From assembly GCF_900086655.1 (NCBI RefSeq), contig NZ_LT575476.1, forward strand, positions 4,906,383 to 4,946,590: 40,208 nt of DNA. The letters are read 5' to 3'. The translations under genes were made by a program, and so were the position numbers. Positions within the stretch are counted from its first letter, which is position 1, and each line of letters starts with the position of its first letter. Source of the DNA: Paenibacillus tuaregi (GTDB lineage: Bacteria > Bacillota > Bacilli > Paenibacillales > Paenibacillaceae). Positions 1 through 10,000 of this stretch are shown one piece after another. Under the pieces are notes generated by a model. That model ran no database searches. It was given only the letters and a program-made list of their open reading frames with translations, and had not been told where the DNA came from.

Positions 1-619
1 GCTGTGCGAGCTGGGCGGCAGAGGCCCAGCCGCCTGCAAGCTCCGGCAGGCGGCTCTCGAGCAGCTGCTTCAGCTCAGGCAGAAGCAGCGAGCGGCCTTG
101 AAGCAGCCGCGTTAATTCCGCGGCAGCTTCCACGAGCCCACGCAGCTCAGCTCCTTCCTGGCCACGGGAAGCCAAGAGTTCTGCCGCATACGGACTGTAC
201 CCTTGTTCCCGTATCCAGAGCCATTGTGGACGGAATAGCGCTCGCCCCTCCCCCTGCCGTCCCCTTAACTCCCCCATCTGCCCCCGCTTCAGCTGTTGTC
301 TTTGCTCTATCTTCTGCTTCTTCCCTCTTGCCCTCTTCTGATCTCCTTCATTTGACTTCCGCCCCCACAAACGTGCGCACAACCTATCAAGCCAAGCAAA
401 CCAATCTGTCAGCTCAAAGCTATCCATCCGTGAATTCAACTGGGCTTCATCACGCACATGAATCGCCCGACCAAGCGGAATGTCTGCTCCAAGCAGCACA
501 AGCCTGTCCGCCTCCGCTCCGGTCTGCTGGGCCCACCAAACCAGGTCAGTGCCAAGATCAACTGTCACCACACTCGCCCATTGTTCTTTTCTCCGCACAG
601 CATATAGATCTGCCTTCAT
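1..619 (-). CDS. ComFA-like late competence protein, N-terminal part (runs off left edge)
   Basis: An open frame runs from ATG at 619 to the window edge without a stop (206 codons), preceded by a GA-rich ribosome site (GAGGGGGAAG). The peptide begins MKADLYAVRRKEQWASVVTV, then has an Arg/Lys/Gln-rich stretch around residues 90-120 and a Leu/Ala-rich helical region. No helicase motif lies within the visible part. The call rests mainly on context: in Paenibacillus and relatives the gene after degS-degU and a small protein is usually the DEAD-box DNA-uptake helicase ComFA, whose N-terminus is long and poorly conserved. Its ATG overlaps the stop of a small upstream frame (ATGA), suggesting coupling. 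The existence of the gene is fairly sure; the name is an inference. Confidence 0.5.
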   Translation of the reverse strand, partial: MKADLYAVRRKEQWASVVTVDLGTDLVWWAQQTGAEADRLVLLGADIPLGRAIHVRDEAQLNSRMDSFELTDWFAWLDRLCARLWGRKSNEGDQKRARGKKQKIEQRQQLKRGQMGELRGRQGEGRALFRPQWLWIREQGYSPYAAELLASRGQEGAELRGLVEAAAELTRLLQGRSLLLPELKQLLESRLPELAGGWASAAQLAQ

Positions 620-795
620 ATCTCTTCCCCCTCTAAAATCTCATGGCCTTCTAACTTCTGCTTCTCCCAGTTAAACCCGCCCCCTACCGCCATAACTAAG
701 ACACTCAAAATACTGATATCTGGTTCCTTAATTCCTGTTAACCATCCAATTAGCTACACAGAACAGTAGGTGGATTTCATTAAGATATAGTTCAC
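616..795 (-). pseudogene. Small ORF upstream of comFA interrupted by an in-frame amber codon
   Basis: A GTG at 795 sits 7 nt behind a strong AGGAGG (803-808) and opens a frame reading MNYILMKSTYCSV, then TAG (754-756). The same frame stays open for 45 more codons (LIGWLTGIKEPDISILSVLV, then MAVGGGFNWEKQKLEGHEIL and a few residues) and stops at TGA 616-618, overlapping the comFA-like ATG as ATGA. Good ribosome site, retained frame and stop-start overlap suggest a short coding gene in which one codon became amber. Alternatives are a 13-residue leader peptide, a sequencing error, or translation from an internal TTG or ATG. I do not recognise the protein family. Confidence 0.4.
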
Positions 796-915
796 CTGTA
801 CACCTCCTGATCTTTTTTATAATCCCAATAGCCCCGATCGCCCGGCTATAAGGTTTCTTAATATCACTCCCCTTCTTGCGTTTACTTTGTTCTCCCGCTA
901 TCCCGCCAAAACAGC

Positions 916-954
916 AAAAAGCACACTCCCGGCCGCGGCCTAATGAGTGTGCTT
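916..954 (-). terminator. Rho-independent terminator after the 1054-1473 gene
   Basis: AAGCACACTC (919-928) and GAGTGTGCTT (945-954) form a perfect 10-bp stem; on the minus strand it is followed by a short T-run. It closes the transcript coming from degU and the small membrane protein and lies upstream of the comFA-like gene. Confidence 0.8.
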
Positions 955-1053
955 CACATGGTTATACCCTCTATTCGATTGTCTAAGTGACTATTGAGAA
1001 CTTCTAAACCAGCAGCAGAACGGCTGCTTCCCATCCTGCCCATTTGTAAACGT

Positions 1054-1473
1054 TTAAACATGCACATATGGAATTTTGGCCGCCTCCATAGGCAAGCGGA
1101 GGTCAATGATCAGCGCTGTTTCTCCCTCTGCCTTCCCCGCCTGCCGCCATAGTTCATCTTCTTGGACTGCACCGGATAGCTTAATCACGGAAAGCTCCAG
1201 TTCCCCGGATTTGTGAATGCGGTGCGTAATTGCCAGGGTATCGTCTTCAGAATCTTCATCGAACACGGTAATTCGGCAATCTTTGCCCCGTATGCGGCTA
1301 TACCAGGAAAGTGCACGCAGGTACCATTCCATCTGCTGCCCATGATTTCGGGTAACCAGAATATAATGCTCCCGCCGCGGCTTATCGGCTTGTCTGCGGA
1401 TATACAGTCTGTGCATGAGATGGACCAGCATCGCAGCAAGACCATAACATAACAGGATCCATACATGAACCAT
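1054..1473 (-). CDS. Conserved membrane protein of unknown function, one N-terminal helix
   Basis: The product is 139 residues from the ATG at 1473, which lies 9 nt behind AGGAGG. A GTG at 1479 is in frame but only 3 nt from the same ribosome site, so I prefer the ATG. Residues 1-22 form one hydrophobic helix followed by a basic stretch (RLYIRRQADKPRRE), predicting an N-out, cytoplasmic C-domain topology. The soluble part (ILVTRNHGQQMEWYLRAL, later ITVFDEDSEDDTLAI) resembles the start of a family-2 glycosyltransferase fold, a nucleotide-binding strand with acidic residues, but is too short to be a complete enzyme. It lies downstream of degU. Function unknown; the glycosyltransferase likeness is only an impression from pattern. 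Confidence 0.75.
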   Translation of the reverse strand: MVHVWILLCYGLAAMLVHLMHRLYIRRQADKPRREHYILVTRNHGQQMEWYLRALSWYSRIRGKDCRITVFDEDSEDDTLAITHRIHKSGELELSVIKLSGAVQEDELWRQAGKAEGETALIIDLRLPMEAAKIPYVHV

Positions 1474-1671
1474 CCTCACTCACCTCCTTATAGCGACAAT
1501 ATATGCCGCTATAAGGCAGTCGGTTCCAAGAGAAGCGTTGCAGATGCCCAAAGCTCGGACAATCCGGCTTCTACCCCCGCCCTCTTAAAACCACCAATGA
1601 TGAGACTCAAAATGACGTATATTTATTCAACATCATTACAATCTTCTGCCATTCTAAGGTGTCTCTATGTA

Positions 1672-2400
1672 TTAGAGCGTGACCCATCCAAATTTAATGG
1701 CGTTAATTACAGCCTGCGTCCGGTCATCCACTTCCATCTTCTGCAAAATACTGCTGACGTGGTTCTTCACCGTCTTCTCACTAATGAACAAATGTTCACC
1801 AATCATCTTGTTGCTGCGGCCCTCAGCCATCAGCCTAAGCACCTCAGCCTCACGGCGGGTCAGCGGATTATCATCTCCGGCCACAAACTTCACACCGGCT
1901 TCACGAATTGCGCCGTCCTCAGCAATAGCGCCTGTCTCGTTCAAGTACTCCATGCGGCGCAGCTGATGAATCAGCTTGCCTGTCACCTTCGGATGAATGA
2001 AGGCATGACCTTCCGCTACGGAACGGATGGCATTGATCAGCGATTCCGCCTCCATGTCCTTAAGCAGATAACCGGTCGCCCCTTTACGGAGTGTCTCGAA
2101 CACGTAGCTCTCATCATCATGAATGGACAGAATAATAACCTTGATGTCCGGAAGCGAACTGCGGAGCTTCTCCGTAGCGTCCACTCCGTTAAGCTGAGGC
2201 ATATTAATATCCATAAGCACGATTTCCGGATTAAAACGCTGACAGCAATCCAGCACCTGGGTACCGTCACTGCATTCAGCTACAACTTCAATGTCTTCCT
2301 CCATATTTAAAATCCGCTTGAGACCCTCCCGAAACAGTTGGTGGTCATCAGCCAAGAGAACTTTAATTGGTCGTTTGTTGGTATAAATAAGGTTTTCCAT
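1672..2400 (-). CDS. degU: Two-component response regulator DegU
   Basis: This NarL/FixJ-type regulator has 242 residues, close to the usual length for DegU. Residues 12-130 are the receiver: acidic pair D18-D19, phospho-acceptor D64 in LMDINMP, the switch residue in ILSIHDD and the conserved Lys in GYLLKDME. The C-terminus carries a LuxR-type helix-turn-helix (LTRREAEVLRLMAEGRSNK ... ISEKTVKNHVSSILQKM). In Bacillus DegU controls exoenzymes, competence, motility and biofilm matrix. The ATG lies one base after the degS stop and shares an AAAGGAG site inside the end of degS, so the two are translationally coupled. The comFA-like gene downstream and the secreted proteins upstream fit the known regulon, but no DegU sites were assigned. 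Confidence 0.95.
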   Translation of the reverse strand: MENLIYTNKRPIKVLLADDHQLFREGLKRILNMEEDIEVVAECSDGTQVLDCCQRFNPEIVLMDINMPQLNGVDATEKLRSSLPDIKVIILSIHDDESYVFETLRKGATGYLLKDMEAESLINAIRSVAEGHAFIHPKVTGKLIHQLRRMEYLNETGAIAEDGAIREAGVKFVAGDDNPLTRREAEVLRLMAEGRSNKMIGEHLFISEKTVKNHVSSILQKMEVDDRTQAVINAIKFGWVTL

Positions 2401-2401
2401 C

Positions 2402-3565
2402 CTATTGCTCCTTTCTCTTCTCTACGTTAGTCGGGATATGAATAATGATTTTGGTACCCTGATTCTCGGCGGATTCAATCTCCATTCTTCCTTCCAGCAG
2501 CTCGACACGCTCACGCATCCCGATCAGCCCGAAGTGGGAATGCTCCTTGGTCTTCTGCTCCAGTGACTCCACCCTGAATCCAAGACCATTATCTTGCACC
2601 ACAATTTTGATCATCTGAGCCTGGTAGGTGATTTCAACCCCAACAAACGTAGGGTAAGCATGCTTTGCCGCATTGGTGAGGGCTTCCTGCACCAACCGGA
2701 AAATAGCTGCCTCCATGGCAGAGGACAGTCGCTGCTCTTTCCCTCTTGTATCGAAAGTTGCACGTATTTTCGATTTTTCCTCATAATCATGAACATATTT
2801 ACGGAGAGTTGGAATCAGTCCGAGATCATCCAGTGCCATGGGACGAAGATTGAAAATCACTTTTCGCATCTCTTCCAGACTTGCCCTGACCTGACCTTTC
2901 AAGTCTACTATTTCGTCCTGGACCATCTTGAATTCCTGCTTCACAAGCATCCTTTCCACAATTTCCGTCCTAAGAACTAGATTGGCCAGAAGCTGGGCAG
3001 GACCATCGTGAATCTCCCTGGAAATCCGTTTTCGTTCTTCTTCCTGTGCCAAAATGATCTTCAAGCCGATGATTTGGCGGTTCTTCGCGGATTCAAGAAT
3101 CCGGGTCACCTGTCCGAGCTCACCGGACAGATATTCCAGTACCACGCCCATTTGACTGCCGATGGTCTCAGCTCGCTCTACTGACTTCTCCACATTCCTT
3201 GCCCTTTTCTGGAGTTCATCACGGCGGGCCTTTAAATACATCTCTTTCTCGCGGTAAATCATTAAATCCAGTTGGAGCTGAGTAGCCACCTCGTACGCCT
3301 GCTTAATATCCTCTTCCTTGTACCGCACAAAATCCCGGCTGACTTCAGTCAGCCGGATTCGTGAGCGGCGATAATTCAGTTCGAGCTGATCGACCTTCTC
3401 CACAGTCTCGGCAGTCTCTTTCATAATCAACTGCACTTCATTATTCAAGGTCTTCAGCTCCTGACGGGCTGAGTCAAGAATTTCAAACATCTGATGCTTG
3501 CTGTCTTCCATTACGTTGATAGCGTTCTTTATCACGCGGTCGATCGCGTCGGCTTGAAAATCCAC
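2402..3565 (-). CDS. degS: Cytoplasmic sensor histidine kinase DegS
   Basis: The protein has 387 residues, no transmembrane segment and a GTG start at 3565 with GGAG 10 nt upstream. The N-terminal half (about 20-160) is a long coiled coil of charged heptads, the DegS sensor region. The HisKA_3 dimerisation and phosphorylation box is ERKRISREIHDGPAQLLANL, with phospho-acceptor H186. The ATPase domain follows, with EALTNAAKHA (N box), DNGLGF (G1) and HFGLIGMRERVELLEGRMEI (G2). It phosphorylates DegU encoded immediately downstream. Its start is only about 50 bp from the stop of the glycosidase-type gene; no clear terminator separates them, so read-through is possible. Confidence 0.95.
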   Translation of the reverse strand: MDFQADAIDRVIKNAINVMEDSKHQMFEILDSARQELKTLNNEVQLIMKETAETVEKVDQLELNYRRSRIRLTEVSRDFVRYKEEDIKQAYEVATQLQLDLMIYREKEMYLKARRDELQKRARNVEKSVERAETIGSQMGVVLEYLSGELGQVTRILESAKNRQIIGLKIILAQEEERKRISREIHDGPAQLLANLVLRTEIVERMLVKQEFKMVQDEIVDLKGQVRASLEEMRKVIFNLRPMALDDLGLIPTLRKYVHDYEEKSKIRATFDTRGKEQRLSSAMEAAIFRLVQEALTNAAKHAYPTFVGVEITYQAQMIKIVVQDNGLGFRVESLEQKTKEHSHFGLIGMRERVELLEGRMEIESAENQGTKIIIHIPTNVEKRKEQ

Positions 3566-3615
3566 TTGGGCAATTCTCCATTTCTTTCTACCGTGTATAT
3601 ATCAGAACTATCATA

Positions 3616-6318
3616 TCACGACTGGAGGGTAATCGACTTCGTTTTCTGTTCCCATTTTACCGATATTCCAAGCTGTTCAGACACCAAACGTAATGGTACT
3701 AAGGTCCTATTATTAACTATGATTGGTGAAACGGCAACCTGTTTTCTTTTACCATTTAGCACGATGTCTTTGCTTCCTACGGTCAAATCAATCAAAGTTC
3801 CCCCGCGCAGCACGGTAATCCGCTGATTTGCCCCATCCCAATTCGCCTGTCCGCCAAAATAATCCATTACGTAACGAATCGGCACATAAGTGGTGTCCCC
3901 TTTAATAATTGGAGCCACATCTACCGTCTTCTTCATGCCACCTGCCGTAAGGGTCTTCTGTCCAACCGTCATCAGCACGGTATTGCTCTTCACATTGGCG
4001 GAGCCAGCAAGATTTGGTACGGAGAACCGGATATTGTCAAATGCCACGCTGCCTGTCAGCGAGCGCTCATCCTGCCCTTCGGCCAAATTCACCACATACA
4101 GCCGCTTCAGCTTTGCCGAGGAACCGAGGCCTTGTGATGCCAGATCAATGTTCAGTGTCTTCCAGCCTGTCCAGTCCACCTGGCGGGCCAGATCCACATA
4201 TACGGATTTCCCGTTCACATCAAACTCAGCACGCGCCCAGTTCAGACTGGAATCCCCCATAACATCGATAGACATCGAGGTTGGATTGGCCGGAACGCTC
4301 TTGCCGATTGTTCCGTTAAGCTGTGCGTACGCATACTTGTTGCCTGTGCCGCCAGTCAGATCATAGTCGAGCTGTAGCACCTTGGAGCCAGCATGGTCAC
4401 CTGATCCCTGCACCACTTGAGCCTTGCCTTTGGCCTCTGCCGGGAGTCCGGTGAAGCTTATCGGATACGATACATTTTCGAAGCTCTCCCAGGTTGTCTG
4501 ACCGCCTTGGCTGAGCACAATCACCGTGCTGAAGCCGTCATATCTGGCAATTGCATAACCTACTTGTGTGCCAGACTTTACGGATTGTACCGTCAGCGTA
4601 CCGTCCTTCACACTGCCGCTAAAACCGACAAACTCCCATTTCAGCGCACTTGCTGGCACCTTGACCGAGCCTCCGCTCTTCAGTTGGGCTGTTACGGTGA
4701 TATCAGCTGATGTGCCTGCCGTCAGCGGAAGCGCCGTAGTGTTGGCGATCAGCCCGTTCAGGTCGCCTCCACCGAGCACATTGACTTTCATGCTCGCCTT
4801 GGCCTGGCCGCTTACTGCGGTAACTTCAGCCGCCCCCGGCTTCACTGCTTTGAAGCTCTGACCGTTCCATGCCAAACTGCCGGTACTTGATTTCCAGCTG
4901 GCCTGAATTCCCGACGCATCTACAGGGTTGTAGTAGGTGTCATAGCCCTTCAGCTTATAAGAGGCCTCCTGGCCAATGAGCAGCGAGCTGCTGCCGCTGA
5001 CTTTTAGACCTTTCAGAGAGCCTTGAGGCGCTTCCGTATATACACCCAGACCACTTGCTACCAAGCGCTGGGTTGTTCCCCCATTGGACGTATCAAAAGT
5101 CAGTGTTGTGTCGGTTTCAGCAAGCGGACGGTTAACCATGGTGGTCGAGCCGCCTCCGTCCAGGTCAAGCCCTTTCCAGACGCCAATGCTGGTCATAAAG
5201 CTCTGAAGCTCGGTGAGCTTCATCCCGCTGCTGCTGTCATTTTTCTGAGCCGCAATAATGTAGGCTGTGTGTCCATCCTTCGAGTACCCTACTGCCGTAC
5301 GTGCCACCGCGCTGCTGCCGCTGATACTCGTCGTAGACCGCGTGAAGGAGGAAGGCTTGCCCTGATTTACAAGAAGAGTGTGGCCGCCCACCATCATTTT
5401 CTGAGCAGATGGATCAAGCGTACTGCCTGTTGTCACCGAACGCAGCTGGTAGTTCGCCTCCACACGCTGTCCAACCGACAAATGCGAGGTGATATAATTC
5501 GCCGCTGTCCCGTGCGCGCGCAGAATATATCCGTCTGTTGGGACTGCCCCCTGGATGGCTGCTCCCGGTGAAATCTCCTGGACTACCCCGTTCTGAACCA
5601 GCACCTCTGTCGGTGTTGTGGAACTGTCCTTCGGACGGTCCGGCGACTTCCAGGCACTTGTATAAATATACATGGCATTTACATGGCTGAAGCCTTTATT
5701 CGGCTCTGTATAATAAGATTCCTTATTGATTCCCGCGAGCGGGAAGGTGGTTCCATCTTCGGCCTTGATGCTGCCGTCAAAAGTATATTCGTCAATCGTC
5801 GGTGTGCCATTTTTGCTGACTGCAAAAGCATACATCCCCTGCAATTGGGATGGACTCGTAATCATCGTGCCATCTGAGATCGAGGCTCCCATAGGAACGC
5901 CCTGCCCATTGACATTGAAGAAATCGGCATTAACGCCTGCAACCGCTCCAGTCTCCTTGGCCATGCCCTGTACGGACTGGCGGGTCGTCACTTGGCCCCC
6001 TTTGCCGGTCATGACATCCAGCTTGACGTACGGGTTGGTCAGATCCACTTGGATCACATCCGCCAGCACCTTGGCGGTTTTGCCTGAGCGGCTGACCGTA
6101 TATTGATAGTGAACCAGCTTCGTACCCGAAGTGATAATATCTTCGCCAAGCTTCACTACGTTACTGGCCGCTTCAACAACAGCCCCTGATCCTGCGGACA
6201 GAGGTCCCACACCTAATACCGGCTGAATCCAGATCAGTCCTGCCAGCGTGACGATGGCAAGACGTTTCCCTCCACTCACGAGTATACTGACATGCTTCTG
6301 CTCTTTTTGCTCTTTCAT
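3616..6318 (-). CDS. Secreted phosphodiester glycosidase (NAGPA-type) with C-terminal stalk domain
   Basis: The product has 900 residues. An N-terminal basic stretch and hydrophobic core (LAIVTLAGLIWIQPVLGVG) form a signal peptide. Residues about 60-430 are the NAGPA/DUF2233 phosphodiester glycosidase domain, with VAGVNADFFNVNGQGVPMG and the hallmark GLDLDGGGSTTMVNR. A bacterial Ig-like stretch follows, then a carbohydrate-binding-like beta region (about 610-765). The last ~120 residues are a copper amine oxidase N-terminal-like stalk domain, seen twice as TTYVPIRYVMDYFGG and RTLVPLRLVSEQLG. Family members remove sugar phosphodiesters, so wall-polymer or exopolysaccharide remodelling outside the cell is likely; the substrate is unknown. 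ATG 6318 follows a GGGAG-containing leader. Degs starts ~50 bp downstream. Confidence 0.85.
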   Translation of the reverse strand: MKEQKEQKHVSILVSGGKRLAIVTLAGLIWIQPVLGVGPLSAGSGAVVEAASNVVKLGEDIITSGTKLVHYQYTVSRSGKTAKVLADVIQVDLTNPYVKLDVMTGKGGQVTTRQSVQGMAKETGAVAGVNADFFNVNGQGVPMGASISDGTMITSPSQLQGMYAFAVSKNGTPTIDEYTFDGSIKAEDGTTFPLAGINKESYYTEPNKGFSHVNAMYIYTSAWKSPDRPKDSSTTPTEVLVQNGVVQEISPGAAIQGAVPTDGYILRAHGTAANYITSHLSVGQRVEANYQLRSVTTGSTLDPSAQKMMVGGHTLLVNQGKPSSFTRSTTSISGSSAVARTAVGYSKDGHTAYIIAAQKNDSSSGMKLTELQSFMTSIGVWKGLDLDGGGSTTMVNRPLAETDTTLTFDTSNGGTTQRLVASGLGVYTEAPQGSLKGLKVSGSSSLLIGQEASYKLKGYDTYYNPVDASGIQASWKSSTGSLAWNGQSFKAVKPGAAEVTAVSGQAKASMKVNVLGGGDLNGLIANTTALPLTAGTSADITVTAQLKSGGSVKVPASALKWEFVGFSGSVKDGTLTVQSVKSGTQVGYAIARYDGFSTVIVLSQGGQTTWESFENVSYPISFTGLPAEAKGKAQVVQGSGDHAGSKVLQLDYDLTGGTGNKYAYAQLNGTIGKSVPANPTSMSIDVMGDSSLNWARAEFDVNGKSVYVDLARQVDWTGWKTLNIDLASQGLGSSAKLKRLYVVNLAEGQDERSLTGSVAFDNIRFSVPNLAGSANVKSNTVLMTVGQKTLTAGGMKKTVDVAPIIKGDTTYVPIRYVMDYFGGQANWDGANQRITVLRGGTLIDLTVGSKDIVLNGKRKQVAVSPIIVNNRTLVPLRLVSEQLGISVKWEQKTKSITLQS

Positions 6319-6575
6319 ATTATCCCGCTACTCTCCCATCTTCATTGCAAATCTTGTAAAACCTGTAGATCAACCCGCGGACGACATCAAATAAAGGAGC
6401 CGCATCAAGGCACCAGCCGCGCTCCTGCTTGGTATACGGAAGCCGTCCAGGAAGTCTTGACAGCCTGGCTCGGTAAGAAAGAAGCCCGCTAGACCAGCCA
6501 TTGAGGGTTCGTTGAACCGCACCTCAACCCAACTCAACCGGCTAAGGCCGCATCCCAACTGGCTTAAAAATCAAA

Positions 6576-6606
6576 AGCCGAAAAGCCCCTGTTCCGGGCT
6601 CCGGCT
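6576..6606 (-). terminator. Possible terminator or attenuator upstream of the glycosidase gene
   Basis: AGCCG (6576-6580) pairs with CGGCT (6602-6606), and AGCCC (6584-6588) with GGGCT (6596-6600), giving a two-part stem. On the minus strand the end of the hairpin runs into T-rich sequence (TTTGATTTTT). It lies about 260 bp before the glycosidase start and about 410 bp beyond the terminator of the SLH gene. Confidence 0.4.
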
Positions 6607-6828
6607 GCTTAGGCCCGTTCAATTGGGCCCTCTCTCTCAACATCCGTATTTCTCTTATACAATTAATAGACTGCGAAAAGACGGAAAAGTTACGAAAAAC
6701 AGCGAAATTCCTCCTTTGTTAGGTATTTCATTCCAAAATCTGAGAGAACTTAATGAATCTCTTCTTCATATGGGGGATTTAAGTTTAAGAAAGAGGATCA
6801 TTCACCGATGAGTATAACTGTTGAATGA

Positions 6829-7005
6829 GGAGCAGGAAGATTTGGGAACTATGAGAAGGAGAGAGGTAAAGGGGCAGGGATTGAAGTTCTTAAGATCGGT
6901 GAATACGATCAGATCAGCGCGGGAGCCGCGGCAATCAAATATCCCAACGGAACGGTGCTGGCCTTGAGTGGTGAATTTTACCGTTTTAAGCGTAGACCCT
7001 ACTAA
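6829..7005 (+). pseudogene. Orphan plus-strand coding remnant, no start codon
   Basis: Between a TGA (6826-6828) and a TAA (7003-7005) lies a 58-codon frame that reads like real protein: FGNYEKERGKGAGIEV, LKIGEYDQISAGAAAIKYPN, GTVLALSGEFYRFKRRPY. Codon use resembles the neighbouring genes, with many third-position G or C. No start codon with a ribosome site lies within the frame; ATG 6808 is in frame but is followed six codons later by TGA. I read this as the surviving 3' end of a decayed gene. I do not recognise the family. The surrounding stretch 6319-7020 otherwise holds only hairpins and no complete gene. Confidence 0.4.
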
Positions 7006-7020
7006 TACTCTGCTATGCAT

Positions 7021-7053
7021 AAAAAAACCTATGTCACATATCGACATAGGTTT
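7021..7053 (-). terminator. Rho-independent terminator of the 1337-residue SLH gene
   Basis: AAACCTATGTC (7025-7035) and GACATAGGTTT (7043-7053) form an 11-bp perfect stem with a 7-nt loop, followed on the minus strand by seven T. It starts 13 nt after the stop codon of the SLH gene. Confidence 0.9.
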
Positions 7054-7065
7054 GGCTTTAAGTTT

Positions 7066-10000
7066 CTACAAATACCCAAGCTTCGTCAATACCCGCTTCA
7101 GCATAACCGCAGCCTGAGCCCGGGTCGCATTGCCTCTTGGATCAAAGGTTGTCAGGCTTGTCCCTTGAATAATACCTTCTTGATAAGCTTTGGCAACGAG
7201 ATCTTGGGAAGAAATCTTCCTACTATCCTTAAACACCTTCAGTGTCTGAGCCGGTGTGGCTCCGAGCGTAACATTACGTCCTGCTGTGCTCATGGCGCGA
7301 ACCATCATAATCGCCATTTGCTCGCGAGTAATCGAGTTTAGTGGCTGGAATGTACCGTCTGTATTCCCTGTGATAATCCCGGCCTTGGCAGCAGCATTGA
7401 TGTACCCAATGGATGATAAGCCGGATGGAACGTCACGGAAACGGCTCCCCAATGAGACGTCCGGAGACAATCCAAGCCCCTTAGCAATATATACTGCGAA
7501 TTCAGAGCGGGTGATATTTTGATCTGGCTGGAACTGATTGGTATTACGCCCATCAATGATCAGCTTGCTTGCAAGCTCATTAATGTCATTACGTGCCCAA
7601 TGTGTGTTCACATCCGAGAACAAAGTGATCCCAGTTACTGGGCCTGTAATAATACTGCCTGGAATTTCAGCGGTCAGAACAGTATAATTACCCAGCTTTG
7701 CTGCCTTGGAAGGCATGAAAGTGCCGGACCGAGAAGCCGCATCGAATTTTAAAAGAGCTGTCTGTGTTGTTGGTGCACTTTTAGCTGTCCGGATCATCAG
7801 CTTGCCCTTTAGATCGAGTACCTGGGCCGCAGGTGTTGATGTAGATGTAACACTTATATAAGTATCCACCGGGTCCTCTACAGCTGCGTAGGTCACCCCA
7901 GCTCCTGTATTTGTTGATTGTCCCATTAAGGATGACTTTGAGACACGGTCCAGCTGAACCGTTAAATAGGACGAGGACAGAGTAGACCCTCCAACTAATC
8001 TGGATATATCCACAAACGAAATTTTGCCTAGCGGAACCTCATAGAGGGCATCCCCATATCTCACCACCAACGATGGATTGCCTCCACGTGTGTATGCCTC
8101 AAGTAATGGCTGCAGAGGAATGGCCACTTTCGCTGCCTTTTCTGTAGCAGGAACTTCAAATCCTAGTGTCCGATCGAGTCCCGCGGTAGCCAAGTAGCTG
8201 TACGCTTCCGACAATTTTGCATTGTCGATGGTATATTTGCTAATTTCCTGACCCGAACGTGAGCGATCGCTTGTTTTTGAAGCTGTGCTTGAATTCAACA
8301 TATAAGCGGCTCTTCCGAACTCGCTGGACTGCAGCATGGACAGATAGGATGGCAATCCATTATTGGATGCCGCAGAATCCGTTAAGTTCTGCAGCGCCAT
8401 CCTGCTGAAGCTCGGTACCACATTATTGGAACTGTCATAAATAGGTGTTCCGCCTTGGGCATAAGACAAGTCCACCACCTGGCTGGAAGTAACAGGCGAA
8501 GTTAATTTTAGGGTCAGTGTACTTCCATCTAGTGCAGCAGACTGAACACCCTTGGTTAATTGATCCGCTGTCACATAGAACAATGTAGTCGGAAGTGACG
8601 GTGATGAGTATCTCAACACACTATTAAATACTACGGTCACGGTATCCCCTTTAACTGACGCGGACCGGATATTCTGACTGGCAGTAGAACTATAGTTTAC
8701 AGGTTCCAGATTAATATACCCTGCCAAATTACCGTTGAGATCACTGATGCCCCCTGAAGCAGGCACATAGGAGACCGTTACTTTTTGTGCTGCCGTAAAT
8801 GCGGAAGCCAATGTTAAAGTAACCTGATTAGAGTTAATAGCTACGGCTGTAACATAAACCGGTGAGTTGTTCACGAGCACCGAGAACTGGCTTTTCATCG
8901 GAATCCCACTCGGCTTCAAAGCCTCATTATACGTAAGTATCACCGTACTACCGCTGCCCTCTGCTTTTGTGAATACAGGTGGCTTCGTATCATAGGTATT
9001 GCGGACGAAGAAGTCACTGAACCCTGAAATATTCTGCCCCCGGTAATCCTGGAGCGGATAAGAACCCGGAGAGTAGGATACTTTTACCACTTCCCCATCC
9101 CCAACATAACTGGATAGATACAAGTACACGGTACTCCCACTCTGAGAAATGCTGCTGACACCTCTGGAGTATCCATCCGATGTGACCGAGAATTGCCCCG
9201 CCGCATAGCTGGATACGCTCTTCAAGCTGTCTCGGAACGTCAGCACCACCATATTTCCACTAACATACCCATCCTGCGGTTTGGGCAGTGCGGAGTCAAT
9301 TCCGTTGGCCACATCGCGAGCAGAGAAGGAAGCCGCAGCGTTTCGGTTAATATCCTGGATTGGGCGAATGGAGCTGCCTGTATAGCTGATTCGGACATTT
9401 TGCCCGACTGCAACTCCCGTCTCCAAAGTGACATATACTGCATCGCCGGATACATACGCGCTGTACAAGCGGCGAATTTCATCATTAACCGTCACTTGGA
9501 AGCTCGAAGTAAGCAGACTGACTGAAGAATCCAAGGTCTTATTGTACTGCAGACGAATGGTTGAGCTGTTATACAGCTGGGCACTTTGAAGTACAGGAGC
9601 TGTTTTGTCTGCCACTCCAGTGCTGAAGCTCCAATCCTGGGTACCGCTCAATCCGGCAAAAGAAGCCCCCGTTGCGCTGTCCAAAACAGCACCAGCAGCT
9701 ACGTCCACATAGTAGGTTGCCCCGGCATCCAGGGACGACCGTGGAGAAATAATCAGTTGGGACCCGCTCGCTTGGATGAGCGCCGAAGGAATAACGGTTG
9801 ACCCAGCCTTACGCAAGGTAACCCAGCCTCCCTGACCGTTCTCCAGGCTGGTAACTGAACCAGCCAGCTTAATGCTGCGGTTAAAAGTCAGAGTAGGCAC
9901 AACCGAAGTGCTCGCTGTACTGCTCTGATCTGACGGGCTTTTACTGGTCACCGTAAGTTGGGTAGATACGACCGATCCGGTACTAAAGCTCCAACTGTAC

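Noticed and set aside
4..636. A plus-strand open frame of 210 codons at the left edge
   Set aside because: It is antisense to the comFA-like frame, which has a ribosome site and a coherent N-terminus; the plus-frame peptide is low-complexity and has no ribosome site.
6802..7047. Minus-strand frame of 81 codons over the plus-strand remnant
   Set aside because: It crosses the SLH terminator hairpin and shows no ribosome site or coherent peptide.
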